Numbered from the stretch's first letter, positions 20,259 through 29,515 are shown. The stretch is DNA of 64,000 nucleotides from Alicyclobacillus fastidiosus (GCF_026651875.1 NZ_CP104067.1:558001-622000); one strand, 5' to 3'. Notes: generated by a model from the sequence alone, not told the origin. Program-made: numbers and translations.

Positions 20259-20495
20259 TCACTCGTTTATCGTTTCGTAGTACCTTTGTCCCGTCTTGGG
20301 ATTAAACCAAACCTGCTGTTTAATCCCCGTCGTTGGATCAACAAATATTTCGTCGGTTTTTATGAAGCCAGTTGGCGTCTTTTGTATTTTTGACCTTAGT
20401 CGTTTTTTCCTTGCCCACCAAGTGAATGCTATTGCACCGGCAATCAATAACACGTCTAAAACGTAATACGATACGATAAACTTTACCAACATCAT
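20259..20495 (-). CDS. small membrane protein
   Basis: 78 residues: one N-terminal transmembrane helix ([20 protein letters not shown]), a basic stop-transfer ARKKRLRSK and a soluble tail with [22 protein letters not shown]. It overlaps the end of the YbjQ gene by 4 bases (ATGA), so the two are translationally coupled. Function not recognised. Confidence 0.75.
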   Translation of the reverse strand: MMLVKFIVSYYVLDVLLIAGAIAFTWWARKKRLRSKIQKTPTGFIKTDEIFVDPTTGIKQQVWFNPKTGQRYYETINE

Positions 20496-20812
20496 CCCTT
20501 GCGCACAACAACGGCTGTGCCATAAGCAATGATTTCAGACATGGTTTGTCCAACTTCACTTGAATCAAAACGCATCATGACGATGGCATTGGCGCCCATT
20601 TCGTGCGCATTTTGAACCATCCGATCGATCGCATTTTTTCGAGCGTCTTCCAACATTTCTGTGTATTCTTTAATTTCCCCGCCAACAAGACTCCGTAGGC
20701 CTGCGGTGATATTGCCAGCGAGTCCACGACTTCGAACGACCACACCAAACACTTGACCAATCACTTTTTCAATTTGATACCCATGAATGTTTTCAGTTGT
20801 AACAACAATCAT
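20492..20812 (-). CDS. YbjQ/UPF0145 family protein
   Basis: 106 residues, the normal family length. The pattern [52 protein letters not shown] and IAYGTAVVV is diagnostic of the UPF0145 heavy-metal-binding-like fold (pentameric, function unknown). ATG at 20812 with GGGGAGAGATTACAA upstream. Operon with the small membrane protein. Confidence 0.9.
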   Translation of the reverse strand: MIVVTTENIHGYQIEKVIGQVFGVVVRSRGLAGNITAGLRSLVGGEIKEYTEMLEDARKNAIDRMVQNAHEMGANAIVMMRFDSSEVGQTMSEIIAYGTAVVVRKG

Positions 20813-21050
20813 TTTGTAATCTCTCCCCGTGTAACTTTTGAACCACCCCAGTGAGCAACCCAAATCATCCCTTCTGCATCAACACACATACCATCTGGGT
20901 ATCCCTCGTTAATGGTAACAACAACTCGCCCGTTAGTGAATCTATGCAGTACAGTGCCCCAGCACCAGGCATATAATTGATGTCCATCGTTGCCTGCCCA
21001 TAATCGCCGTATGCATCACACTTTCCGTCGTTAAATCGATTGTTTATAAC
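20809..21050 (-). pseudogene. SMP-30/gluconolactonase relic
   Basis: Two frames give RFNDGKCDAYGDYGQATMDI, YMPGAGALYCIDSLTGEL and, after a one-base shift, [20 protein letters not shown] and [10 protein letters not shown]. These are the conserved calcium-binding blades of SMP-30/gluconolactonase (RFNDGKCD, PDGMCVD...GxxWVAxWGG). Both ends are missing. The remnant's frame runs into the start codon of the YbjQ gene. Confidence 0.78.
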
Positions 21051-21070
21051 ATCTAAAACATCAAGGGGAT

Positions 21071-21476
21071 GTGAATTGCTTGTCTACGACGGATGCGATT
21101 TATGAAAACAAGACCGTTATGGCCGCCCGTGACGTGATCCTGTCCCGGCAAAAGGGGATTCGCTCGTTGTTGCCATTCATAGGACCCGCCTTTATCGCGG
21201 CTGTGGGGCCAGATCGCTTATCACAGTGTCGTTCCGTGGATTGGCAACAATAATGCCCTCTTGCTCGCGGTCGGAGTCATCGGTGCCACCGTCATGCCGC
21301 ACGTGGTCTATCTTCACTCCGGCCTCACGCAAAAGCGGGTCGTGCTGAGAAACAATGAGGAAAAGATCCTGGTCAACCGGTTCAGTACAAAAGAGGTCAT
21401 TATCGCGCTAGACGTGAATCCTACAGGTACTCTCGTCATGACTCAAGTTACACTGAGCATGGTTCTTCCGATTTAG
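21071..21476 (+). pseudogene. NRAMP (mntH-like) relic with internal deletions
   Basis: Aligned to the mntH gene at 37.7-39.0 kb it keeps the N-terminus ([28 protein letters not shown]), lacks about 150 residues, resumes with [40 protein letters not shown] and KEVIIAL, then skips again to [19 protein letters not shown]. Most transmembrane helices, including the DPGN metal site, are lost. Confidence 0.85.
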
Positions 21477-21916
21477 CGCACTCCTTCCCAGTGCAATAAC
21501 ACCTGGTCCCAGTCGCTGTATGTTCATGCGGTTTGAAGCAACAGCGTTTATAGACATCAAATCTCAAGAACCCTTGGCGGCGTTGGTTCGCACGGAGGAC
21601 GGATTCTCGATACGCAAACTGCAACCATTGAAAAACTAGCCGATCCAGAATGTGCGAGTCGGCTTTTTGCATGTTCTAATGTATACGTGCTACTTAGCTA
21701 TGATCCGTGAGCCGACGGCAACGGGGCTCCAAGTTCAGAAAACCCAACCTTGCGAAATTCTCCAATCAGGACGTCCATACTGTTATCTCTTACGTAGTAA
21801 CATCACGACCAGAATTGGTAGTACCTGTAAATACTTCTATAAGGAGATGTGATCCGTCAATTTTCTACATTGGAATATTGACGCTTAGAGCGCGATCCCG
21901 ATGCGAGGTCGTCGGG
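21477..21916. other. 440-bp gap, no gene recognised
   Basis: Only short frames on either strand. One minus-strand frame of 74 residues (21448-21672, VFQWLQFAYRESVLRANQRR) could be transposon debris, but I cannot name it. No RNA gene or clear repeat. Confidence 0.4.
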
Positions 21917-22498
21917 TTACCGTCTCGAAGTTGAACTCTTCCGCGAACGGACTTCCTTTTGTTTGTTATTCTGTCCTTTATTTAATGCGCGACCCGATTT
22001 GTCCCCACCAACAGCATGTTGTTGTTTCGTGTTCGAACTCTGAATAGCGGCATTAGTGCCTCCTGCACTGTCGATACCTCCACCGCTTGCGACTTGAGTA
22101 GCGGATGATGTTCGTTTACCTGTCTTGTTAATTTGGTTGTTTATGACGATCGTAAGTTCTTCGTCGTCTTTCCAGTTTCCATGCTTGTCGTGTGGCTCAG
22201 ATTGACTCCCCTTCATACCTAGGTTTCTAGCTCTTCCTGCCGCCCCGACACTTTGTTGCTGAAGCGTATTTGAAGAATCAATTGCAGCGTTACTCCCCGC
22301 AGCACTGTTTCGACCAGCTCCACTTGCAATTTGTGTGGTATTGGGTGAATTCGTGAACTGGTTGTTGATCACGACCACAATTTTCCTTTTCCCAACAACT
22401 GATGATTCAGTCGCTATTCGTTTCCCATCCTTCTCAATCGAAATAACCAGCCTTTCATCGATATCCGCCACCAGTGACCATTCTTTCTGGTTTTTCAC
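21917..22498 (-). CDS. low-complexity protein with two tandem modules
   Basis: 193 residues. Two related modules: VVVINNQFTNSPNTTQIASG...SNAAIDSSNTLQQQSVG and TIVINNQINKTGKRTSSATQ...TNAAIQSSNTKQQHAVG, separated by a charged linker and followed by a basic tail. The N-terminus (WSLVADIDERLVISIEKDGK) looks globular. Such Asn/Ser/Gln-rich repeats occur in spore-coat or surface proteins; this is only a suggestion. It starts with GTG four bases inside the stop region of the IS110 relic, so its original promoter or N-terminus may have been displaced. Confidence 0.6.
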   Translation of the reverse strand: MKNQKEWSLVADIDERLVISIEKDGKRIATESSVVGKRKIVVVINNQFTNSPNTTQIASGAGRNSAAGSNAAIDSSNTLQQQSVGAAGRARNLGMKGSQSEPHDKHGNWKDDEELTIVINNQINKTGKRTSSATQVASGGGIDSAGGTNAAIQSSNTKQQHAVGGDKSGRALNKGQNNKQKEVRSRKSSTSRR

Positions 22499-22883
22499 AT
22501 CTTATGCAATGGGTTGTACCCACTCGAGTACTCTCGTGGTACCAAGCCTGCATACGCCATTAATTGCCTTGGATTACGGAACCTCTTGAACTCCCCAATC
22601 TCAGCGACCAACGAAGTGGCTACCACCTCAGCTACACCGCGCAACGTTTGTAGCGTCTGAATAACCGGAGCACGCTCGCTCTCCGTCGCCTCCAGATGAA
22701 TAGCTGCTTCTAGTCGACTGATTCGTCCGTCAATTTCCTGTAAATGATGACGATACTCTTGGAACACGACTTGTTCCCGCCGATCCGCCCAATTCAGCCC
22801 ATCTAACCAACGCTCATAGCAACCGCAGCGGCTATTTTCTCCTTTGACACATTCATCCCAACAAACTTTGTGATAGTCTTCAT
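22495..22883 (-). pseudogene. IS110-family transposase relic
   Basis: It starts MKTITKFVGMNVSKEKIAAA, the typical IS110 beginning, but with N where the catalytic D of GMDVSK should be. The frame then breaks and most of the RuvC-like domain is deleted. It resumes in the C-terminal Transposase_20 domain (LQTLRGVAEVVATSLVAEIG, FRNPRQLMAYAGLVPREYSS). No ends are identifiable. Confidence 0.82.
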
Positions 22884-23181
22884 AGTAAACGGCTCTTTCG
22901 TATGTGGCTCTGCGCTGGTTTCTTAAGATTCAGTGTAATCCACGATGTACGAAATGGGACCGGTGTCGTTCATTATGACTAAGTGACATTACAGCTTCCG
23001 TTATTGGACTGAATAACCATGGACCAATCGATGGATGATCTTGTTCAATTGTCGCCTCCATATGTACAACAGTTCTTTGCTTCATGTTGAAAAATCTAAT
23101 TCGGAGAAGCAAAATCAGGCACTATATATCTATAGCAGTTGCCAATTGGCTCCGCAAAAGTCGTTAGGGAGATGATGCTTT

Positions 23182-23862
23182 ATGCACCAAAATTGGGACT
23201 TCATTTTACGGCTCTTGTTATCTGGAGTTTTGGGTGCAGCAATCGGTGTCGAGCGGAAAGTACACTATAAACAAGCTGGCGTACGAACGCATTTTGTTGT
23301 TGCTATAGGAAGTGCATTGATGATGATCATATCTAAATACGGCTTTACGGACGTCATAGACAATCATACGATTGTCTTGGACCCGAGTCGGATCGCTGCT
23401 CAAGTGGTAAGCGGCATCGGCTTTCTCGGCGCTGGAGTGATTATATTTCAGCGGAATGCCATTCGGGGTCTGACTACAGCCGCTGGGGTTTGGGCAACGG
23501 CAGGCATTGGCTTAGCAGTGGGTGCTGGTCAATACATTCTTGGAACAATCTGCACAGTCCTTGTTCTGGTCGGATTTGTCGCCTTGAAGCCCTTGGAACG
23601 CAGGTTCATTCGGAATATTCAACATATCATGATTACGGCAAATGACCGTCCAGGACTTATTGGGAGAATCAGTGCGGCGTTAGAACAACTTGGGCTGAGT
23701 ATTGAGCAAATTTCTATTGACCGTACGGATGAAGAAAAAAACCAAGTTGATATTGAGCTATATCTACGTGTACAAAAGCAGATGGCCAATACAGAAAAAG
23801 TCATCGAAGTCGTAGCAGAAATAAACGGTGTTAAACAAGTTATAATTCCATCAGAAACATGA
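23182..23862 (+). CDS. MgtC/SapB family membrane protein
   Basis: 226 residues. N-terminal MgtC domain with about four helices: LRLLLSGVLGAAIGVERKVH, AGVRTHFVVAIGSALMMI, SGIGFLGAGVI and TTAAGVWATAGIGLAVGAG. The C-terminal soluble part (ITANDRPGLIGRISAALEQL) is an ACT-like domain. The family affects magnesium homeostasis and membrane energetics; direct transport is not established. GGGAGATGATGCTTT precedes the ATG. The left-arm copy is intact owing to a seven-A run; the right-arm copy has six and is frameshifted. Confidence 0.9.
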   Translation: MHQNWDFILRLLLSGVLGAAIGVERKVHYKQAGVRTHFVVAIGSALMMIISKYGFTDVIDNHTIVLDPSRIAAQVVSGIGFLGAGVIIFQRNAIRGLTTAAGVWATAGIGLAVGAGQYILGTICTVLVLVGFVALKPLERRFIRNIQHIMITANDRPGLIGRISAALEQLGLSIEQISIDRTDEEKNQVDIELYLRVQKQMANTEKVIEVVAEINGVKQVIIPSET

Positions 23863-24233
23863 CTTCAGATACCCAGCTCAATCTTCAGCACAAACCGTTA
23901 GTCATATTGGAATTCGGTATGACGCCATGTATATCCATACATGGATAAGCACGCAAACTTGTGGGGCTTAAGCCCCCGTTCAATAACGATCTTGATTTCG
24001 CCGCGTGCGCACCTTAATACTAACCGCACTTGCCTGTGTTTTCCCCTCTACGTTTCTGTCTCAGCGGTTTACCTTGCTGTACAACTCGCATGTTGTCCGC
24101 CTTTGACAAACCACCGGTGATAAAGCGTTATAGCGACATTGGCTGGATGTTGAGTCTGCCGCAATATGAGTTTGACAGGGAGTTGGAGAAACTAAAAACC
24201 GCCCCAAGTAGGAGCGGCATAATCTAAACTTAT
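23863..24233. other. gap with two short palindromes
   Basis: CCATGTATATCCATACATGG (stem of 8, near 23930) and GGGGCTTAAGCCCC (near 23964) may form hairpins, possibly terminating mgtC. The right arm has one C fewer in the second palindrome. No coding potential that I trust. Confidence 0.45.
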
Positions 24234-24307
24234 TGGCTGCCGAACTAGGACTCGAACCTAGACTAACTGAGTCAGAGTCAGTCGTGCTACCATTACACCA
24301 TTCGGCA
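24234..24307 (-). tRNA. tRNA-Gln (anticodon CTG)
   Basis: The 74-nt cloverleaf begins TGCCGAATGG and ends TTCGGCAGCCA with encoded CCA. The anticodon stem ACTGA/TCAGT encloses CTCTGAC, giving anticodon CTG. The T-arm GGTTCGAGTCC is present. It lies 6 bp downstream of tRNA-Asn, so one transcript is likely. Confidence 0.95.
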
Positions 24308-24313
24308 TCAAAT

Positions 24314-24388
24314 TGGCTCCCCGAGTAGGATTCGAACCTACGACCCTCCGATTAACAGTCGGATGCTCTACCGCTGAGCTATCGAGGA
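24314..24388 (-). tRNA. tRNA-Asn (anticodon GTT)
   Basis: The 75-nt cloverleaf begins TCCTCGATAGCTCAGCGG, with anticodon loop CTGTTAATC giving GTT, T-arm GGTTCGAATCC and encoded CCA end. A TATAAT about 20 bases upstream (minus strand) is a plausible -10 box. The same pair is duplicated in the right arm. Confidence 0.96.
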
Positions 24389-24503
24389 ATATTTAAGTGT
24401 CGGATATATTATACAGCAAACGGCCGTCGACTGACTAGGGCGCGTGTTGATGAATTAATGATATGCCTTCCGCAGGATGAGTCTCATAAGACGATAGAGG
24501 AAA

Positions 24504-24525
24504 GCCGTCCCTAGACTGGGACGGC
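24504..24525 (-). terminator. terminator of the secreted coiled-coil gene
   Basis: On the minus strand GCCGTCCC and GGGACGGC pair around AGTCTA and are followed by TTTCCTC, 12 bases after the stop of the gene at 24538. Confidence 0.75.
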
Positions 24526-24537
24526 AATAGTGCTACG

Positions 24538-25203
24538 TTAATTGATAGATGTAACTGTAACGTTATTACTCGTGCTAGTAGTCGTTGTCGTTGGCGCTGT
24601 TGACTTTTCAAGATTGATTGCTTCTTCGGTGTAATGAATAGCAGAGGACTGCAGTTTCAAGATGGAGTCCTGCAAGGCTTCTAATCCACCATTGTAGGAT
24701 TCTGTATTCCATCCATTATCGGTATTGCATGCGGTTATTTGACGATTCACTTCCTGCAATTGCTTTTCAATTCCATTGTGTTCCGCCACAGCCTTTTGCA
24801 GTAAGTTCTTTTCATGCGAATGATGTTCGTATCTTCCAACTAAATCCCAATCTGTATTAGCTTGTTTAAGAAGTTGCTCACGCTTCAGTTGAAGTTTCTT
24901 TACTGTGTCACTCACCGTATGTACTTGAGGAATCGACGTCTTAGCGTTGGACAACGCTTGTTCAGCAGAGTACAAAGCAGATACCTGAGTGTTGATGCTT
25001 TGTACAGTGGATAGCAAGTCGGTAACGGTCGTATTCGACGACGAAGAAGGGACTTGTGCCAGTAGAGACTGTTCTTTTGTCAAATTAGTTTGGTATTGGC
25101 TATCGAACGATGTTGTTGCCGCAAACGCCGATGTAAGACCCATTGTCGCAACAGTTGCAGATGCTGTGAAACCCACGATAACTTTTCCCAGAACTTTGTT
25201 CAC
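24538..25203 (-). CDS. secreted coiled-coil protein
   Basis: 221 residues. Signal peptide MNKVLGKVIVGFTASATVAT...SAFA, then Ser/Thr-rich sequence, long heptad-like helices (TVKKLQLKREQLLKQANTDW, NGIEKQLQEVNRQI, LEALQDSILKLQSSAI) and a Thr-rich tail (TTTTTSTSNN). GTG start after AGGAGGATTTAACCG. Its layout resembles the secreted protein at 42.9 kb. Unknown envelope role; complete and identical in both arms. Confidence 0.8.
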   Translation of the reverse strand: MNKVLGKVIVGFTASATVATMGLTSAFAATTSFDSQYQTNLTKEQSLLAQVPSSSSNTTVTDLLSTVQSINTQVSALYSAEQALSNAKTSIPQVHTVSDTVKKLQLKREQLLKQANTDWDLVGRYEHHSHEKNLLQKAVAEHNGIEKQLQEVNRQITACNTDNGWNTESYNGGLEALQDSILKLQSSAIHYTEEAINLEKSTAPTTTTTSTSNNVTVTSIN

Positions 25204-25324
25204 CGGTTAAATCCTCCTCAGTAGTATTGATGCGTCATATTGTTTCGACGTGAATCAACAACTTATGAGGGTAGAGACATTTATAATCCCAAATAGACGA
25301 TTAAAGATGTCTTATGATTTAAGT

Positions 25325-25450
25325 GAGCCTTTTGCAGAATGCATTCTATCGACACTTCATACGCCATATATAGTGTCTTAATTACTTTTTATACGCTATA
25401 TATGTTCATTTTAGTCATGAAAAACGAATTCTGCAAAACCCTCAAGTAAC
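25325..25450. repeat. AT-rich inverted-repeat element, possible MITE
   Basis: TTTTGCAGAAT and its exact complement ATTCTGCAAAA lie about 90 bp apart. The interval contains the direct repeat TACGCCATATATAGT / TACGCTATATATGTT. There is no ORF. It could be a small non-autonomous transposable element or a structured regulatory region; the right arm has an identical copy at about 48460-48586. Confidence 0.45.
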
Positions 25451-25610
25451 TAACCCTTATCATATCCGATCGTTGATTCAGCGCCATCTTATCCACATCC
25501 ATCACCAAACGGTCAGGAAAGCTTGCACTGACATCATTTGATTTTTTGATGTGAATTCTGAGTTAACCTACCCGTTTACTGAAAAAGGCGTTTACTGTCA
25601 CATAACTCCT

Positions 25611-25918
25611 TTAGTTCAACAACGGTTGGACGGTCTTATATACAAATTCACGATAAACAGAGAATCCGTGTTTTTTGTAAAAGTTCTTAGCCACTTCATT
25701 GTTAGCCCAGTAATCCAATTCAACTGTTTGAATACTTTCTTTTTTGCTAGTTCATATATGTAATTCATTAACGCCGTTCCATATCCCCGTCGCTTTTGAT
25801 TATCCACTATGCTTATTTGATGGACAAACAATGCTCGACGTTCTTTAATGAAGGCGTTTTGAGGGTAGTGTCTCAACTCTATCCATGCGTAACCGAGCGG
25901 TTCATTATCTTCTTCTAG
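25611..25918 (-). pseudogene. GNAT acetyltransferase, C-terminal part cut by ISa
   Basis: The segment RALFVHQISIVDNQKRRGYG contains the acetyl-CoA-binding loop of GNAT enzymes. A six-A run then breaks the frame; seven A would give QTVELDYWANNEVAKNFYKK and a stop at 25611. The N-terminal 57 residues are present only in the right arm (46200-46371). Here ISa and the unique core replace them. Confidence 0.85.
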
Positions 25919-27539
25919 GAGCGTGTCCGAGTATTGCGGCTTAGACTTTCTGCATTTGAGTTCAGTTCCATATTTTATTCGACTATGGGTGACTTTCCCC
26001 ATGGGCACTTACTTCATTAGACGGGGACTGGTCGGTTAAGCACCATCTTTAGCACGTTGCCCAGTTTATATGACCGTATTTGAATATCTTAAGCAGATTA
26101 TGGCACATGGTAACTAACGACCATTCTCCTCTGACCTTCTCAAGGCTTCGAAGTGAGAATTGGTCGAATCGTCGACAACCCTTAATTTGACCGTACACAG
26201 GCTCTACGATAGCCTTGCGTCTCGCGTAGACGGCACGGCCCTTCTTTGTTTTTAGTTTCCGAGTCATACGTTGCTTAATGGTGTAGTGTTTCGGTATTCG
26301 TCCTCTCGGTGACTCAGGCACTTCATTGTGCTTTTGACGACCTGTTGCGATGTATGGGTCAATTTCTTTCTCTTGAAGCCATGTCACGTCGTCTTCGGCA
26401 AAGTAGCCAGCATCACATGAGATTTTGTGCATCGTCGCTTTCGTATTCTCCGCCGTCATTTCGACCATTGTACGCAGGACACCGTGGTCATTTGTGTGGT
26501 CTATAACATCTGTTGCAACAATGATTTGGTACTCTTCATCGACGACAGCCTGCACATTGTATGCTTGGATAAAGCCGTCTTTCGATTTCATAATGCGAGA
26601 TTCCGGATCCGTGAAGTTGCGTTGAGCCTTGTCCTCCGGAACACCTGCGAGATGACTCTCCTTGCGTGGACGACCGCGTTTCCTGGCGCCTGTCTGGTTG
26701 GTGGGGCCGTTGTCATCGTCCTTCTTGTCTTGTTGTTCGTCTTTCTGTTGCTGTTGTTCCACTCTTTCCTTGGCCTCTTTCTCCAGAGAGGACATTGCTT
26801 CCTGAATTTTTGCCAACCGGGTCTCTCTACGGGCTAACTCTTCAGGGAGTTCATCGCCCATGGTGTTACCGTACTTTTTATCTTCACTATGGTCGGTGCG
26901 TTCAGCCTGCTGCGTAAGCTCGGCGATTTCTTGGCGGAGTCGTTGCTCTTGCTGCTTCATCCGCTCGTAACTCATCGCTTTATGTTTGGATGCGTTTGCC
27001 CGAATCTTGCTGCCATCCAGCGATACATGCCCGAGCTTAACCATCCCTGCATGTTGGGCAATCTTCAAGACTTCCAAGAAAAGTTCTTTGAAGGTGACCA
27101 AATGGCGTTTCCGAAAATCACTGATTGTCCGGAAATCCGGGAACTGATTTGCGGACAGGACTCGGAACGCCACTACATCCTGACAGGCCTTTGCGATCTT
27201 TCTGGAAGAGTACATGCCTGTGCAATATGCGTAAACCAGAATCTTCAATAACATTGCCGGGTGGTACGGGGGAAAACCTCGCAGTTCTTGTTCGTACTGT
27301 TTTGTAATGATGGAGATATCGATATGATCGACCACATCACTGACAAAGTTCGCCAGGTGGCCGTCAGGTAGCCATTCATTTAACCCCGGTGGTAGTAGAA
27401 TGAGTTGGTTCGGGTCGTAGTCACGAAACTTTTTTCCCAAGATTCGAAGCCTCCACTGTGAATACCAATACAGGGGACTTCGTTATTGATCCGGAAATTT
27501 CCTTTTACAAAATACTTCAGGGATTACTCGGACACGCTC
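25919..27539 (-). mobile_element. ISa copy 2 (IS1182-like, 1621 bp)
   Basis: Inverted ends GAGCGTGTCCGAGTA at both sides, CTAG outside each end. The outer CTAG belongs to the GNAT gene, the inner one to the germination gene, so the flanks come from two different targets. This element forms the inner edge of the left arm. Confidence 0.96.
26049..27440 (-). CDS. IS1182-family transposase (ISa copy 2)
   Basis: Complete 463-residue DDE transposase, identical in translation to the copy at 46471-47862; domains as described for the copy at 1-1352. TTG start at 27440. The apparent ORFs on the opposite strand are shadows. Confidence 0.95.
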   Translation of the reverse strand: MGKKFRDYDPNQLILLPPGLNEWLPDGHLANFVSDVVDHIDISIITKQYEQELRGFPPYHPAMLLKILVYAYCTGMYSSRKIAKACQDVVAFRVLSANQFPDFRTISDFRKRHLVTFKELFLEVLKIAQHAGMVKLGHVSLDGSKIRANASKHKAMSYERMKQQEQRLRQEIAELTQQAERTDHSEDKKYGNTMGDELPEELARRETRLAKIQEAMSSLEKEAKERVEQQQQKDEQQDKKDDDNGPTNQTGARKRGRPRKESHLAGVPEDKAQRNFTDPESRIMKSKDGFIQAYNVQAVVDEEYQIIVATDVIDHTNDHGVLRTMVEMTAENTKATMHKISCDAGYFAEDDVTWLQEKEIDPYIATGRQKHNEVPESPRGRIPKHYTIKQRMTRKLKTKKGRAVYARRKAIVEPVYGQIKGCRRFDQFSLRSLEKVRGEWSLVTMCHNLLKIFKYGHINWATC

Positions 27540-28256
27540 CTAGCCGCAGGTAAACAGCAGAAATTACTTAGTACTTACGAAACATCATTACGTAATTTGC
27601 TGTTCGACGCAATGAGTGACGCTGCAAGTGGTACCTTACCTGTTATTGATGTGGGTTCAGACTCTAATTCGATGGCAAGTAACAGTCAGGACCAAAGTAA
27701 AACATCATCTTCATTTTCATTGAACGGTACAGCACTTTTTAATCGTAAGCTCCAATTAGTTGGATACCTTCAGAATGAACAATCACTTTTGTACTTATGG
27801 GGAGTAAATAGGTTACAACACATAACTCTGTCAGAATCCGCGGATTCATCTGGAAACCTCATAAGTCTTCAAATGAGTCACTTACATTCAAGGATTAGTG
27901 TTACGTCACACAAGGGGCATATGATTGCCCAAATTACTTTAAGTGGAACAGGTCGAATTATCGAGAATCATACGAAATTGAGCCCATCTAAGTTAAGGGA
28001 TATCGTAGTTATACAACAAAGACTCAACCAAAACGTGTCGAACAGGATGCAGCATTTAATCATAAAAACGCAAGAACAATACCAAACGGACATTTTTAAA
28101 TTTGGTGAAGAGATTCATCGAACCTATCCTTTGGAATGGCAACATATAAAGACGAATTGGCCACTGGAATTCCCTAAACTGAAGATTGAGGTAAGCACAA
28201 GGCTAACTGTTCTACATGGAGGAGAAGTAAAGACTGGGGATATTTTTGCTGGTTAA
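27540..28256 (+). pseudogene. Ger(x)C-family spore germination lipoprotein, N-terminus lost
   Basis: The last 237 or so residues of a GerAC-type germinant receptor subunit: LNGTALFNRKLQLVGYLQNE, HSRISVTSHKGHMIAQITLS, IIKTQEQYQTDIFKFGEEIH and YPLEWQHIKTNWPLEFPKLK are signatures of the conserved C-terminal domain. The signal peptide, lipobox and first domain (about 140 residues) are replaced by ISa. It is directly upstream of the permease subunit. Confidence 0.87.
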
Positions 28257-28286
28257 AAGGTGAATCAAATGCTGAGGAGATAAGCT

Positions 28287-29387
28287 ATGAAAATCTCTGC
28301 TCCCCAAATGTTTTGGCTAATGTTTATCGGACTGTCGTCATTAAGTGTTTGGATGGTAATTTCCGGGACGATAGAGATCGCAAAACAAGACGCGTGGTTA
28401 TCCATCATCATTGCCATGTTGATTGGAATGCTCTGCAGTTTTGTGATACTTAGGCTAAGTTTGTTGTTTCCAAATCAGACAATTATCGAATACAGTCGTA
28501 CCCTAATTGGTCAGCCATTAGGAACAATCGTTTCTATACTGTACCTGTTAACTTGGTGTGTCACCGACGCACTTACATTACGTGGGACTTTAGATCTAAT
28601 TCATCGGATTCTTTTTAATAAAACGCCGATTTACGTGCTGGTCATTTTTATAATGGTACTTGTAGTATATCTGACTTTTAGGGGCGGTATCGAAGGGATT
28701 GCACGATTTAGTGAAGTGATTGGGCCGATAATTTGTATAGCTTTTTTTACCACTTTGGTATTAGATCTTCCCAGCACCAAATGGGAAGCTCTTCTACCGG
28801 TTATTACTGATAATGGACTTCCTGAGATACTTAAAGGGGCCAGTTCTTTTACTTCTGCATTCGGAGTATCATTTGGATTATTGGCCCTTGTTCCCTTTAT
28901 GGCTGTTCCAAAAAAAGCTATTATTTCCGCGACGACTGGACTATTTTTTGGATCCGTTGTCATATTACTATCCACGTTAATCGTTCTCGCTACATTTGGT
29001 CCTAACCTGGCAGGAATCCTACTGGACCCGTATTTTGCAATGGTACGCTTTATATCCCTCTACACGTTCATCCGAAACATCGACTCCGTAATTGTGTTTA
29101 TCGTCATTTTTGGCGCATTTACATTGGTTTCCCTTTATTTCTTCCTAACATGTTACGGTGTAGGTCAATTGTTTCGGATTCAGTCATGGAAAAGAACAAT
29201 GTGGTTGCTCGGACCCATTGAATGTACGATTGCAATTCTTCCATCCAGTGATACCGTGTCGTGGTTTTGGTATCCACAACACGTATGGTTCAATTATATG
29301 TTTCCGGTCGACATACTCGTTCTTCCGTTGTTGTTATTGCTAATTGCTAAAATAAAACTTTGGCGAAAGTCTCGACCATCTTTATAA
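28287..29387 (+). CDS. GerAB/YndE-family germinant receptor permease subunit
   Basis: 366 residues with about ten hydrophobic helices, the size of GerAB/GerKB (APC-like spore germination permeases of the spore inner membrane that bind nutrient germinants). It starts ISAPQMFWLMFIGLSSLSVW; characteristic stretches include YLLTWCVTDALTLRGTLDLI and VFFTT-like helices. GAGGAGATAAGCT precedes the ATG. The A subunit is absent and the C subunit beheaded, so the receptor is probably not functional unless complemented elsewhere. Confidence 0.9.
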   Translation: MKISAPQMFWLMFIGLSSLSVWMVISGTIEIAKQDAWLSIIIAMLIGMLCSFVILRLSLLFPNQTIIEYSRTLIGQPLGTIVSILYLLTWCVTDALTLRGTLDLIHRILFNKTPIYVLVIFIMVLVVYLTFRGGIEGIARFSEVIGPIICIAFFTTLVLDLPSTKWEALLPVITDNGLPEILKGASSFTSAFGVSFGLLALVPFMAVPKKAIISATTGLFFGSVVILLSTLIVLATFGPNLAGILLDPYFAMVRFISLYTFIRNIDSVIVFIVIFGAFTLVSLYFFLTCYGVGQLFRIQSWKRTMWLLGPIECTIAILPSSDTVSWFWYPQHVWFNYMFPVDILVLPLLLLLIAKIKLWRKSRPSL

Positions 29388-29399
29388 GCCAACTGGTTT

Positions 29400-29515
29400 A
29401 AAGTAATAAGAGTGCTCATCTCGATGATGCCGTACGGTCTGTATATATTGCTCAATTCATATACAACTCTTACGGGACTAGCGGGCAGTTTAGCGACACA
29501 AGACGTCCTAATTTT
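29400..29515 (+). repeat. cassette-type repeat R7
   Basis: The right half CTTACGGGACTAGCGGGCAG (GGGCAG 29483-29488) continues TTTAGCGACACAAG, shared word for word with R8. The next gene begins 178 bp downstream. No clear GGGGGC left half. Confidence 0.6.

Noticed and set aside
22884..23181. Magnesium (M-box) riboswitch upstream of mgtC
   Set aside because: I could not find the conserved M-box core words or a terminator before the start codon.
24030..24227. 65-residue ORF upstream of the tRNA pair
   Set aside because: No recognisable domain or ribosome site; likely debris.
26427..26837. Long hydrophobic ORFs opposite the ISa transposase
   Set aside because: They recur in all three ISa copies as the antisense of the Gln/Glu-rich part of the transposase, with no ribosome site; frame shadows.
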